A stretch of DNA of 64,000 nucleotides, taken from assembly GCA_024704765.1 (NCBI GenBank), contig JAKMXF010000343.1:620001-684000 (forward strand), given 5' to 3'. The stretch is from Oopsacas minuta (taxonomy: Eukaryota; Porifera; Hexactinellida; Lyssacinosida; Leucopsacidae). The translations under genes and the position numbers were made by a program. The notes below the pieces were generated by a model. That model did not search any database, was not told the origin of the DNA, and worked only from the letters and a program-made list of their open reading frames with translations. Positions 1 through 9,830 of the stretch are shown piece after piece. Numbering within the stretch: position 1 is the stretch's first letter; the number at the start of each line of letters is the position of its first letter.

Positions 1-54
1 TTCTGATTAATGAGGGTCTACTGTATTCTATTTTACAATTATTTATTTATTTAG

Positions 55-686
55 AATCTACACAAAGTATCATTAATTTAAGAGCAGAATCTTCCGGGGA
101 AAGTTCAGTACTCGTATTTTGGGAGTTATCAGAATCTAATGCTAGTTATACTGATGTAATATTCTCAATATATTTGGGATTAGAAGATTATGAATTTCTC
201 GTTGGTACAACACTATTTCACCATTACGAAATAACTAATCTACAAGGAAATGTAAATTACACAATTCGAGTAGAATTTCAGATCCCATTCTCAACAGAAA
301 ATGTTTCAGCAACTACTTATCACTTCCGCGAACCAATCGCAACTCCAACTAATAACATCACTCAATCTACAGACAGCAATGTAATAATTCCTACGACTAA
401 TCCAGTCTTTTACGTCATAGTGGTGGGGGTAGTCATTATTATAATTCTACTGCTGCTGATTTTAGTGATTGCAGTAGTTGTTTGCTTTTTTATGAAGAGG
501 AACTCTTTGAAAAAATCAGTGAAGTCTCAGACTAATCCTCAGCTTTTTGATCTTCCAGCACGCGGGAATGAAACTTATAACCAAGATGTGAACATAAATC
601 TTGCATATTCGCCTGAGAAAAAAGTTGACCTTTCAATAGAAAAACCTCCTTTGGAAGCTTCTTCTCCTAACGACTACTCTACCTGA
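55..686 (+). CDS. 3' exon of an FN3-domain type I membrane protein (5' part outside window)
   Basis: The exon opens after an acceptor-like TTTATTTAG (AG at 53-54); two bases complete a split codon and about 209 residues follow to TGA at 684-686. The first ~100 residues alternate strand-like segments with the W, Y and NL landmarks of a fibronectin type III domain (VLVFWEL, then YEITNLQ, then NYTIRVEF). A Thr/Asn-rich stalk follows with several N-glycosylation sequons. A single ~29-residue hydrophobic helix (about residues 117-145 of this exon) is very rich in V, I and L, and is followed by MKR, so the tail is cytosolic. The ~64-residue tail has two tyrosines (ETYNQ and NLAYS) that could be phosphorylated or bound. 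An AATAAA lies at 1212-1217. The family is not identifiable; a receptor or adhesion protein is the likeliest class. Confidence 0.7.
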
Positions 687-1211
687 GAATATTTATCGTA
701 ATTATTGTGTGAAAATACTTTACGAACTAAACATAAGTATACTATTCTTAGATTATAGTGTGTGCATTAGATTTCACTGAGATAGATAGATGCAGATATT
801 AGATTTTCTTAGTGTATTAGATTTGTGAAGATTATCTTGATTTTTCTTGTTTGAGTTATGTATCTTGTTATTTGATTAAATTCGTTCCCCCTTCGTAGTC
901 ATTTTAATTAATTCAATAACTTCCCTGGTCCAGGCACCATTTCCACATAATTTGAAATTGATTGGACAATTGTCATCTAATATATATCCCTTAATAATAG
1001 AGTTGTCTTGAGTTGTAATTTATGTCAAAACACGTAAAACATAGATTTGATAATTCAAATGCTCGATATTTTAGGCAAAATACACATTGTGGATTTCCCA
1101 TGTAGTTATTGATATTTCTGAATCGGAGTACACTCTTTGATATATTTGATATTCATAATCCTGAATACAATAAACATATTTTGAAAAGTGAAATACATCG
1201 AATATTTAATC

Positions 1212-1217
1212 AATAAA
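1212..1217 (+). terminator. Candidate polyadenylation signal of the FN3 membrane gene
   Basis: AATAAA lies 526 nt after the stop codon at 686. No other gene on this strand ends nearby. It is supported only by the hexamer, and this AT-rich DNA would produce many by chance. Confidence 0.3.
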
Positions 1218-1303
1218 GATTTCGGTATAGCTATATCTAGGTGTCTAGAGTAACTGAGGGACTTGTTTTCGCGAATTTGGGGTTAAATTCCGCAAATTTT
1301 TGA

Positions 1304-1500
1304 TGGCTTAGCTGGTAAGCCCCTCTTAGCCAGGGACTTCGCCGTTGGGGGCACAGGGAGCAATGTCCCCCACCTCCATGGTAAAATCCTTGGTCCTGGA
1401 ACAATGCCCCCTGGCAACTCGTATCCGGTTCAGGCCCAATCCTCCAAGCAGGATAATCACACCTGACATAGAATGATCGTAAAATTGTACTATTTGAGTA
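1304..1500 (+). repeat. GC-richer block with a tRNA box A match (possible SINE)
   Basis: TGGCTTAGCTGG at 1304-1315 matches the tRNA box A consensus TRGCNNAGYNGG completely. A weak box B-like GGTTCAGGCCC sits at 1427-1437. The block is clearly more GC-rich than its surroundings. The box spacing (~120 bp) is too long for a tRNA and no cloverleaf can be drawn, so this is at best a diverged SINE. It may simply be chance. Confidence 0.2.
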
Positions 1501-1645
1501 TTATAATATAGATATATTTAGACATAAGTATATGGCATATTTGTTATTGAATTATTTTGTAAGATCAACTCCCTGTGTTGCCGTTTAGAGCAAGTCTGTA
1601 TGTATATTTTGGCATTGGTAAATTTGTTTATTTGTGTTTTGTATT
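1500..1645 (+). repeat. Dispersed repeat family A, fragment
   Basis: This segment contains the family A hallmarks in order: TATAATATAGATATATTTAG, TATATGGCATAT, TTGAATTATTTTGTAAGATC, then AGAGCAAGTCT and a TTTGTTTA tract. The same order occurs near 9.7 kb (reversed), 15.7, 27.2 and 29 kb. Confidence 0.55.
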
Positions 1646-2418
1646 ACTGAGTATCCTTAGAGGAGTCACTCTCTAAGCCGGGATGCCAACCTCTCTAAAC
1701 CATAAAGCGGGAGGCCTTTACCATTTTTGCGGGAGGTTGACCAAAAACGCGGGAGTCTCAAAATATGTGCTATTATATTATTCTATTCATTTATAATAGA
1801 ACTATAAAATACTGTTATTTTTTTCTGTTTGGATATCTACGATTATGATACTCCTCTTCATATAGTTTACCTATTAAATTTCTCCCTCATACTCTCATGG
1901 TATACGAGTGTAAGTTAGCAGCGAGCTAACAGCCAGAATCGAGCACAATTTGAATCGTTATAATTCTGTTACCATAGGGTGTAGAGAGGTCCCATATGAT
2001 GAACTAAAGGTGGATTGTTGTATTTTGCATTTTCTACAAATTTGTTTTTATTAATATTTATTCTGATTCAAGATATTGTTCGTAGTGTAAAACCATACTT
2101 TTTGCTGTATTATTTTACTTGATTGCAATATCAGTTTTCTGAAAATTGCGCCATCTGTGTTAAAGTTTCTGATGAATTGATAATGATGATAATCATTTCT
2201 ACCATACTATATATCTAGTATTTGGGCGATTTTCTATATTATTATCTTTTTTTTGGACTTGATTCAGCGGATTTTAAATTACTTCGCTCGTTTAAAGGTT
2301 ATATTCCTGCCATCATACACTTATCTATTCGTTGCATATATTTCAGTATAATATCTAACTTTTTCGCCTCAGAGTGCAATCACTAATGATTTACATATTT
2401 ATGCATGTCATACAGCAA
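1646..2418. other. Intergenic, no gene seen
   Basis: AT-rich DNA without supported ORFs. At 1680-1760 there are three spaced GCGGGAG motifs within a GC-richer patch, which looks like part of a decayed repeat. Nothing else stands out. Confidence 0.4.
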
Positions 2419-2490
2419 CAAGGCCGTAGACAGCTTTCAAACCTGAGGGAGGCTTTAGCCCCCAAGTCCACAACTTTGTCTACGGCCTTG
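2419..2490. repeat. 72-bp inverted-repeat element
   Basis: The element begins CAAGGCCGTAGACA and ends with its exact reverse complement TGTCTACGGCCTTG, a perfect 14-bp terminal repeat around a short GC-rich loop. It is a small non-autonomous transposon or a hairpin; the parent family is not identified. Confidence 0.6.
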
Positions 2491-2867
2491 AACTATATAA
2501 TACTAAATACTATGAATTAATGTTTATCCTAGCATTTGGGATCTCTGGACGTATAGAAATTATGCTAATTCACGAACTAGGACGTAGAGCTGATTAATTA
2601 GTGGAGGCCGCACTCTATTCAAGTTAAAACTTTTGATAGAAAACCTTGGCGATAACAGCCCAAGGAACAGAAATAGATATTCGCCTCCCCCTTCCCCTTG
2701 AAATTCCTATTCGGGGCTACCCTCATCTTACTACCTGGGTCGAAGTTGATGAATGAGAGCAAAAAATAGTTTGTTTCGGGCTGTTGTAGAATTTTATCTA
2801 AATTGAGGATAAATGCAATTATATAATTAAAGTTTAGTAATTAAACTTTGCAGATGAATGTACGTAT

Positions 2868-3512
2868 CAGAGATGGAACCGGCCGGTCATAATCTCTGAA
2901 TATGGTAAATCTGAATTTGATACTGTAATCATATTGACCAAAATAAGCGAACGCTATTTGAGTATTGGTGGTGCTACCCTGGACTCTAGGTGGAGTAATT
3001 TGGCCGGATCTACCGTTGAAAGTCTAGTTGTGCTAAAGGAAGCAGCGTTAAACGGACTCTGGCTGTAAAATTCTGTACATATTCTATATATTCAAAATTT
3101 CTTTATTAGTCTACATTTCAATATTTCTATCTTTTCTACATTTCTGTATTAAATAGGATTTATATGTATAATCATTCATTATATACTGCCTGGCCAAAAG
3201 TATTCGAACGCCAGGGCCACAATTAGCACATGGCACCAATATAAATGCCACATTAGTTATAGACAAATTATTGAAAATTATTTCATACATTTTTGAATAA
3301 ATATTAATTCATCAACCTTGAGCAAAAGAGATTTTCTACTTTCTGCTATATCCACAGAATATTCAACATATTCTCGGCGTGTGCCACTTGTGTCACAAGT
3401 GGCAGGGTATTCCATAACTTTTGGCCAGGCAGTGTATAGTCAAAGTTACCAGTCGACCGGTCGACCGGCCGGTCAGGTCGGGTCATGAAAAAGCTGACCG
3501 GTTCTATCTCTG
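2868..3512. mobile_element. hAT-type MITE with perfect 8-bp target duplication
   Basis: The left end CAGAGATGGAACCGGCCGGT and right end ACCGGTTCTATCTCTG are inverted copies. The 8-bp direct repeat GTACGTAT flanks the element exactly at 2860-2867 and 3513-3520. Eight-base duplications and CAGAG-like ends are standard for hAT transposons. The 645-bp interior has no transposase, so it is non-autonomous. It was itself invaded by a second element at 3184-3434. The perfect duplication suggests a fairly recent insertion. Confidence 0.85.
3184..3434. mobile_element. Tc1/mariner-type MITE nested in the hAT MITE
   Basis: The 251-bp element is bounded by ACTGCCTGGCCAAAAGT and its inverted copy ACTTTTGGCCAGGCAGT and flanked by TA on both sides (3182-3183, 3435-3436), as expected for Tc1/mariner insertion. 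A palindrome, GCCACTTGTGTCACAAGTGGC, lies near 3382-3402. It must be younger than the surrounding hAT MITE. Confidence 0.8.
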
Positions 3513-3561
3513 GTACGTATCTCATTTGTAAAACAGACGATTGGCCAGGCGTTTCATAGGT

Positions 3562-4557
3562 TTACCAGGAGCATGCCCCAGTGGCGGATCTATACATTTT
3601 TTTAGGGTGTTGGACTGTGGCCCAATAAGTCATGGGATCTTCATCATAATCTGATGCAACTCCACCATTGATATACATATCGTACTCTTGCTGCAAGTCG
3701 AGCGTTACACCCCAATGTGCATTACAGGTTGGAAGTTGTTCCGCATAGAACCAAAGAACGATTTTTTTGGGTGGTTCTTCTGTTTCTGGCTCGGCAATGA
3801 ATTCTGAGATTGGAGACGTTGTTCCACCAACAGTGGAACAACGTCTCCGCACATATTGGATTTGCTCGTTCAGCTCTTTGTCGACTACAGCAGCCAGTAG
3901 AGGTAATTTAAGCCTCTCAGTTAACTTCTCCAAGAGTGTGGTATAGCTCTCATTAGGGCGCTCTAGCGCCTCAATATATTCAACAAAATAGTATATTCAT
4001 TAGAGAAGGTGATATATTCGGCAAATTAAATATTGGTATTTTGGTATTTGGTATAAACGATAAATACATGTATGTATTGGGATCAACCGATGAAGTTATA
4101 AATTCCTATACGAAGTGTGAGATAGTTATCTAATAAATAAAGGTAATTACCTGTTGAAATCCAAATAACACAATTTAGAAGCATCTAACGCATTAATTGA
4201 CATTATTATTTCAAGATTTACATTAGAAAAACGTTTGTCAAGTTCTCTAATGATCATTGGAATAGCATCTGCTGTAAAAGACTAGCAGAACTCATGCCCT
4301 CGAACTTGGCTGTGACACCTTCGATCGAATAGAGAATCTTCATAGTCAATTTATCTTCCGATCATAGCACACACTAATTTGGAATCTGTTGGAGGTGAAT
4401 TTGGATTTTGCAGTTGCCGGAATTTTAAGAGGAAAATCTTGGGTTCCGTCAACGGCAACCAAACATTTTTGTGTGTTGCTGGCACTGTAGCCACAGCCAA
4501 CATTTTAACTGAGGCATTCCATGTCAAATCATAATAATTCGAATTAAATAAATACAT
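3562..4557 (-). pseudogene. hAT-like transposase remnants
   Basis: Read on the minus strand, 3933-3562 encodes a 123-residue segment resembling the end of hAT transposases: a region like the pre-dimerisation helices (LPLLAAVVDKELN) and then DEDPMTYWATVQHP, similar to the 'DPLxWW..yP' dimerisation motif. A second patch near 4280-4155 reads IPMIIRELDKRFSNVNLEII, again hAT-like, and ends at a possible GT donor. Stops and frame changes separate the pieces and there is no intact gene. A low-copy host gene derived from a hAT element cannot be excluded. Confidence 0.35.
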
Positions 4558-4590
4558 CTAAAAGTCGATTTCTTTACCTTAGCTGCTAGA

Positions 4591-5022
4591 TAAGGCATGG
4601 GCCGATCGTGAAAAACATGATCGAGATCCCAATCAAGATCCTAATTTCAAAAACGATCGCGATCTTTTGTTCATTTTTCCGATCGTTTGTGTAATATTCA
4701 GGACACATATTTTGATAAATTGTTACATCATTTCTTATGCTAAAAGAATCATAGGTATACTATAGTCATGCCGGGTTGCCTATTAAGAACTCCAAGGGGG
4801 CTAATTAATAAAGCTAAACCTTACACAATAAAACAAGACTCATAATGTTTTCGCAAAGAATCTATCCTCAAATCGAACTGTAATTTATTTATATCTATGG
4901 TTGCATATTAAACGGAACTGGAGAATCAAAGCAATTTTGTGCAAAAAGGATCGTGATCTTACATCCAATCCTTAAAAATATTGATCGCCGATCGTCGCCT
5001 GATCTTAAGATCCAATGCCCTA
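4591..5022. mobile_element. hAT-type MITE rich in GATC motifs
   Basis: The left end TAAGGCATGGGCC and the right end read as its inverse (GGATC..AATGCCCTA) form short imperfect terminal repeats. CTGCTAGA (4583-4590) and TTGCTAGA (5023-5030) are a 7-of-8 match flanking it, consistent with an 8-bp hAT duplication. The interior is dense in CGATC/GATCG words at both ends, giving a strong tendency to fold back. Confidence 0.6.
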
Positions 5023-5158
5023 TTGCTAGACTAGCAGTTTCGACACCCTCGGCTATTCGAACATCAGGGGAACTCTTTGAAATTCCGCCCAAGATAATTC
5101 AATATTGAAACAAATAGATACAATTTATACTAATAGAATAAGATATACAATAACCTGT

Positions 5159-7255
5159 TCATTTCTTCTTCAATACAATACATACCCTAGATGGAACATA
5201 CAATTTAATAATATAATCACCATAATGCCAATCCTCCCTATTCTCTGTACCCACATACTCTATATCACAGTCTACACGGCCTTTACCATCATAACGAGCA
5301 TCATCTGAGCACAGAATTATATTATAACCTCCAGCTACTGTTACACCAACAGGATAATCAGTATAAGACTTTTCTATGTGAAAATTAAACACGAAGATTA
5401 GTCCAGCTCTCTCAAACACGATAAGTTTATCAGACTCATGTTTAAGAGATACAAAAGCTGCTCCAGAAGATAGGAAACTAGTTTCTTCTTCAAGTTTATG
5501 CATATCCTGTTCGAATCTGTATAGATATTTATATCTCAACATTTTATCTGATATCAAATGTATCTGTCTACGAGCATAATGATAGCTTTCACCATTTCCT
5601 TCTCTAGGGAAGTCTAGCCATTCAGGATGTCCGAATTCATTTCCCATAAAGGTAAGATAGCCTTCTCCTCCTAGTCCCATCGTCAGTAGTCTTAGCATCA
5701 TGTGTAAACACATACCACGTGATATTACTAGAGTCTTAGGAGACAGCACTGACATATGTTGATACATTTCAGCATCCATCAACCAGAAGGCTAGTGTTTT
5801 ATCACCGACTAAAGCCTGGTCGTGACTCTCTGTGTAAGCAATAGTCTGCTCCTTGAAACGTCTATTCTCATGTGTGTGCACAATCAGACCGATATTCCAT
5901 TCTTGGTCAGGAATTTCTTTCAGCAGTTTAATCCATAAATCAGGTATAGCCATAGCCAGTCTATAATCGAACCCATAACCTCCCTCGCTGACAGGGCGAC
6001 ACAGTGTAGGCATACCTGACACATCCTCAGCTACAGTGATAGCATTAGGATATAGAGAGTGTATCAGATGGTTAGCTAGCATGATATATACACCAGCTTC
6101 TAAGTCAGTATGGTGTCCAAAATATTCATCATAACTACCTGAGAATGTCCAGCAGTTACCATGGTGATGATACAGCATAGAAGTTATGCCGTCGAATCGA
6201 AACCCATCGAAATGATATTCATCTAAGAACCAACGTAAGTTAGACAACAACAGTCTCAATACTTCTATCTCATTGTAATTGAATAGTTTAGTGTCCCAGT
6301 GTTCATGCTCACCACGTCCGTTTTCATGGAAATAACATCCTGTAGTTCCGTTAAACATATTCAAACCATCTTCAATATTCTTACTGGAATGAGAATGTAT
6401 TATGTCAAGCAGCACTGTAATCTTCATGCCATGAGCTGTATCTATTAACAGCTTCAATTCCTCAGGCGTGCCATACCTACTGCTGGTAGCAAACAGGTTC
6501 GTAACTTGATAGCCAAAACTAGCATAGTAAGCATGTTCCTGTATAGCCATTAGTTGTATACAGTTATAGCCTGTATCTCTTATGTAGGGGAGGATATTCT
6601 GTGTGAAGTGAGTATAGGAACTGATCTTGCCTTCCCATGAGGAGATACCTACGTGTGACTCATAAACCCGAAGTGATTTGGGGATAGGAGGACTTGGATG
6701 CTGCCATTTGTGAGAGAGATCAGGTGCCCAGTGTAGGCTTTCAAATATAGTGACGTCATTCTGTACTAGATACTTAGCCCATGGAGATACACGATATATC
6801 CAACTGCCATCTGATAGCTGTATAGCTAGCTTGTATCTATCTTTGTGTTTTATAGGCATATCTCCATCCTTATTGAGTTGTATTGATAAGCTCCAGGTAC
6901 CGTAAGCATCACAAGACAGAGGATGTGAGCATTTGTCCCATTTGTTAAAATCTCCCACCAAACTAACTCCACATACAAACGGTACCCATTCTCTACAGGT
7001 TATTGTGTTTGTTTTGTTGTCTGATATTAACCCAAACTGCTTGTAGCTAGATGAGAATTTGTTCAGACCTCCGTCAAAGTCTTGTTCTATCCTGTTGAGC
7101 TGAGATTTGTAGAGAGAATATCTGTAACAGATTTGATGCTTGTAGGGCTTGAGGAGGTTATCAATTGAGATGGAGTTGTGGAGATCAGGAGGTGGATCGA
7201 AAGGAATCTCATCATTACCATCTAGAGTCTTGTAGTTAGGAGATAATTCTACCAT
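5159..7255 (-). CDS. GBE1: 1,4-alpha-glucan (glycogen) branching enzyme, single exon
   Basis: Cytosolic GH13 enzyme that makes alpha-1,6 branches in glycogen. The 698-residue product matches the ~702-residue length of the animal enzyme. An N-terminal CBM48-like region (about 85-175, including SLVGDFNKWD) precedes the (beta/alpha)8 catalytic domain (about 195-580) and a C-terminal beta domain. Catalytic residues are all present: nucleophile D355 in GFRFDG, acid E410 in VAEDVSG and D479 in TESHDQ; YHHHG, SHDQALVGDK and MGNEFGHPEW are also intact. I start at the ATG at 7255, because the open frame continues 20 codons upstream only by reading through a MITE end. An acceptor-like TTTCCTATAG lies 1 nt before this ATG. 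No introns interrupt it, unlike vertebrate GBE1. Confidence 0.95.
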   Translation of the reverse strand: MVELSPNYKTLDGNDEIPFDPPPDLHNSISIDNLLKPYKHQICYRYSLYKSQLNRIEQDFDGGLNKFSSSYKQFGLISDNKTNTITCREWVPFVCGVSLVGDFNKWDKCSHPLSCDAYGTWSLSIQLNKDGDMPIKHKDRYKLAIQLSDGSWIYRVSPWAKYLVQNDVTIFESLHWAPDLSHKWQHPSPPIPKSLRVYESHVGISSWEGKISSYTHFTQNILPYIRDTGYNCIQLMAIQEHAYYASFGYQVTNLFATSSRYGTPEELKLLIDTAHGMKITVLLDIIHSHSSKNIEDGLNMFNGTTGCYFHENGRGEHEHWDTKLFNYNEIEVLRLLLSNLRWFLDEYHFDGFRFDGITSMLYHHHGNCWTFSGSYDEYFGHHTDLEAGVYIMLANHLIHSLYPNAITVAEDVSGMPTLCRPVSEGGYGFDYRLAMAIPDLWIKLLKEIPDQEWNIGLIVHTHENRRFKEQTIAYTESHDQALVGDKTLAFWLMDAEMYQHMSVLSPKTLVISRGMCLHMMLRLLTMGLGGEGYLTFMGNEFGHPEWLDFPREGNGESYHYARRQIHLISDKMLRYKYLYRFEQDMHKLEEETSFLSSGAAFVSLKHESDKLIVFERAGLIFVFNFHIEKSYTDYPVGVTVAGGYNIILCSDDARYDGKGRVDCDIEYVGTENREDWHYGDYIIKLYVPSRVCIVLKKK

Positions 7256-7266
7256 TCTATAGGAAA

Positions 7267-7405
7267 TACAGTAGAACCTGCTTAACGGCCACCTAATTAG
7301 AGACCCATGGAACAATTTTCAATAGAAATCGACCTTTATATAGCGGCCACCTGAACATAACGGCCACTTTTGGCCAGTCCTTCGGTGGCCGTTATAGACA
7401 ATGTA
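7267..7405. mobile_element. Pogo-like MITE abutting the GBE1 start
   Basis: It begins TA then CAGTAGAACCTGCTTAACGG, a pogo/Tigger-like terminal repeat. Near 7383-7395 there is GGTGGCCGTTATAGA, a decayed inverted copy. GGCCAC words recur inside. The left end is only ~12 bp upstream of the GBE1 ATG, so it lies in the promoter or 5'-UTR region, and its translation artificially extends the GBE1 reading frame. Confidence 0.6.
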
Positions 7406-8121
7406 TAAATATCCAGAAGGGGTATACACCCCTATCCCCCTACGGGATCCGCCACTGGTGGGGCACCTAAGCCATGGCTGAGTTGGCTTATAGGATAATG
7501 CGGGCTTGTGTATTATGAGATCAATTTCATAAGGCTGTAGAGAAGGTGGGAGGGGGTTAAACCACATTCCCAGTTTTTACACTATCTTTTGGGTAATTTA
7601 CATTTTAATAACATGAAAGGAGGGTATACAATAGGTGTTAAAAATGTAAATAATTCAAAGACATGGAATGTACGCTATTGAAATATATAATTCGTTAATA
7701 GGAGGTAACATATTGCGGAAACACTAGTATCAACTACAGATCGATAGGATTTATAGTTTTTGAATTATGGCTTCAATATGGCAAAATGCATTCCCGAATG
7801 TGATCACCTATATGTATACCTTGATACTACATTTATATTTGTTGATAACACATTCCTAAGGCTTATCACACGTATTTTTCAGTTTATCAGCCCGACTCTT
7901 CAAAAACTGGACTCTTATTTTCTACCATGATTCGGCAGCATATATAGCCGTATTATAGTGGGCAATGTTTCAATTTATTCAAATTTGAACAAACTTTGAA
8001 TATCCTACAATTCTAGAACGTTATATCAATGAATATATCAGTATACATCGTAATCACTATCAAAGATTCATAAAATAGTTACCAAAAATATAAAGAATAT
8101 TAATACTTGCCTTGATAGAAA
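7406..8121. other. Intergenic between two minus-strand genes
   Basis: No supported gene. A GC-richer patch at 7425-7470 (GATCCGCCACTGGTGGGG) resembles repeat debris, and a copy of a ~60-bp dispersed motif sits at 7905-7968. It should contain the GBE1 promoter and the 3' end of the downstream NHL-like gene, but no convincing signals are visible. Confidence 0.4.
7905..7968 (+). repeat. Copy 1 of a ~60-bp dispersed motif
   Basis: Contains CTTATTTTCTA, ATTCGGCAGCAT and ATAGCCGTATTATAGT. Closely similar, same-order strings occur at 17905-17968 and 28020-28083. Outside the motif the three loci differ. Probably the end of an old transposon. Confidence 0.5.
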
Positions 8122-9384
8122 CTAGTATGCTTGCAGCAAATACTTCTTTTTACAACTACACACAATATAGTTACCGTCTCTATCCAGCACAATCCCTCTA
8201 GGATAGGACATCCTATCTCTTTCCTGACCTTCTTGTCCTAGACTTCCGATCTTTTTACCTTTCTTATTGAACACAAGTACTATTTTATCTACATTTGTAC
8301 TCACCATAATATTCCAGGATTTATCAATGCAGAAATATGCATCAGATATGAGTGAACAGTTTTCTAAAGCAATACACCGTAACATTTCTGCTGACAGATC
8401 GAATACTTGTATAGCATAATCACAATTAGAAATTAGTAATACGATCTCTCCATCAACAGCTTTCATATCCTGAATAGCAGAACAAAAAAATCCTTTCTTG
8501 ATGTAGGAAGCATTAATCTCAACTTTTCTGGTCACATCTAGATTTATTGTTAGTATGTTAATTTGCGTGGCATATCCACCAGTGTAAACTTTATCATCCC
8601 AAATAGCTATACCATGAATCAGGAATGACATTTCACGTGAATTGATTAGTACTCCTGTTCTTTTGTTTAGCTTGTATATGATAGTTGGGGAAAATGAGTT
8701 TTTGTAACAGAATATATATTCTTCGTGTACTAGCATTCTCCCGAAAGAAGATGGATTTCTCCCAATAGATACAGTCCTGACTGGTTCTCCTACTCGGTTG
8801 AAAATCTGAATTTTCCTGCTAGAACCATCTCCCACATAAATATCACCAGATTCAGGATCAACTGCAATGGATTTAGCTTCTACAACTTCATCTTCTCCTT
8901 TCCCGCAATTTAGTGACGCTGTCCATAACGGTACATTGTTAGACTCTAGTTCAAACGGAGATTCTTCATAAACAATTAAGTCATATACAGGCTCTATCTT
9001 TTCATTGAGCGCTGTGAAACTTTTACTCCATTTCACTCTGAATTTAGGTAGATTGAAATTCAGCTTATTGATTTCATCAGTAAGTGAATTCAACATAGAA
9101 TCTCTCACCTGATTCCCAGATAGATTACAGTCGATTTCTTTCTCAACCTTCTCAAGTTGAGACAGGAGCTTTCGATTCTTCTCCACTCTTTCCTTAACTT
9201 TAACAACCTCATCGTCAATCTGCGATAACAAAATTTGTCTTCGTGCATTCGCCACTTCTATTAGTCTGTCTGTTTTTAGATTTATTTCAGTCTTCGTATT
9301 TTCAGCACTTTTCAAGAACTTCTCTAATGATTCAGTTACTAAAGACTTTGCTTCTAACACCTTGTTCGTCTCTAATTGTGCCAT
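8122..9384 (-). CDS. Coiled-coil plus NHL-like beta-propeller protein (TRIM-NHL-like, no RING)
   Basis: Single-exon protein of 420 residues. Residues ~1-115 are heptad-rich, charged coiled coil (for example EVVKVKERVEKNRKLLSQLE). Residues ~155-420 form blade-like repeats with NHL signatures: AKSIAVDPESGDIYVGDGSS, then IQIFNRVGEPVRT, and at the end YPRGIVLDRDGNYIVCS. This is the order of the C-terminal half of TRIM-NHL proteins, but the RING and B-boxes are absent. It is therefore unlikely to be an E3 ligase by itself. An acceptor-like TTTAATAG lies 3 nt before the ATG, so upstream exons could exist, though the initiator context is good. Function is unknown; protein or RNA binding by the propeller is the family expectation. 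Confidence 0.8.
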   Translation of the reverse strand: MAQLETNKVLEAKSLVTESLEKFLKSAENTKTEINLKTDRLIEVANARRQILLSQIDDEVVKVKERVEKNRKLLSQLEKVEKEIDCNLSGNQVRDSMLNSLTDEINKLNFNLPKFRVKWSKSFTALNEKIEPVYDLIVYEESPFELESNNVPLWTASLNCGKGEDEVVEAKSIAVDPESGDIYVGDGSSRKIQIFNRVGEPVRTVSIGRNPSSFGRMLVHEEYIFCYKNSFSPTIIYKLNKRTGVLINSREMSFLIHGIAIWDDKVYTGGYATQINILTINLDVTRKVEINASYIKKGFFCSAIQDMKAVDGEIVLLISNCDYAIQVFDLSAEMLRCIALENCSLISDAYFCIDKSWNIMVSTNVDKIVLVFNKKGKKIGSLGQEGQERDRMSYPRGIVLDRDGNYIVCSCKKKYLLQAY

Positions 9385-9654
9385 TTCCTATTAAACATTC
9401 ACAAATTATATTCCAATTATACTACTTTGTTACCGTCATCGGGCGCTACAGATGATTTTGGGGGAAAAAGTGAAATCACCGTCTGTGCCGACATAATTTC
9501 CCTTAGGTCACCTTTGTCAGGGTACTTTATTACCCTTATATGTCTTTTGAGATTTTGGTCTCACCAATATTTTGAGATATCAAGTATCTTTACTTTTAAT
9601 AGATAAAATTAACAAAAATTACATCTGAGAAAATTGAAAAGCGAATTCGGATTC

Positions 9655-9830
9655 AGCTTAATCTTACAAAATAATTCAATAATATAAATGCCATATACGT
9701 TTAATTGTGAATTACATTGTTCTAAATATATCTATATTATAATACTCAAAGGGGCTATCAGAATAATGGATACCTCGAGGCGCAATACGACGAGCCAAAG
9801 CCTCGTTATAGAGGAAAAAGTAATTTTTGA
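9655..9830 (-). repeat. Dispersed repeat family A, reversed fragment
   Basis: The reverse complement contains TATAACGAGGCTTTGGCTCG, CCTCGAGGTATCCATTATTC, CCCCTTTGAGTATTATAATA and ATATGGCATTTATA. This is nearly the same order as at 27060-27240, so it is the leading end of family A in inverse orientation. Confidence 0.6.

Noticed and set aside
5105-5308. Plus-strand ORF over the 3' end of the branching enzyme
   Set aside because: Antisense shadow of a well-supported gene.
7256-7315. Twenty-residue N-terminal extension of the branching enzyme
   Set aside because: It is translated from a MITE end and has no counterpart in the family; an acceptor-like site separates it from the true ATG.
7319-7567. 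82-codon minus-strand ORF
   Set aside because: Spans the MITE and GC-rich repeat debris; no protein-like features.
9243-9606. Plus-strand ORFs over the 5' end of the NHL-like gene
   Set aside because: Antisense shadows or low-complexity upstream DNA with no protein-like features.
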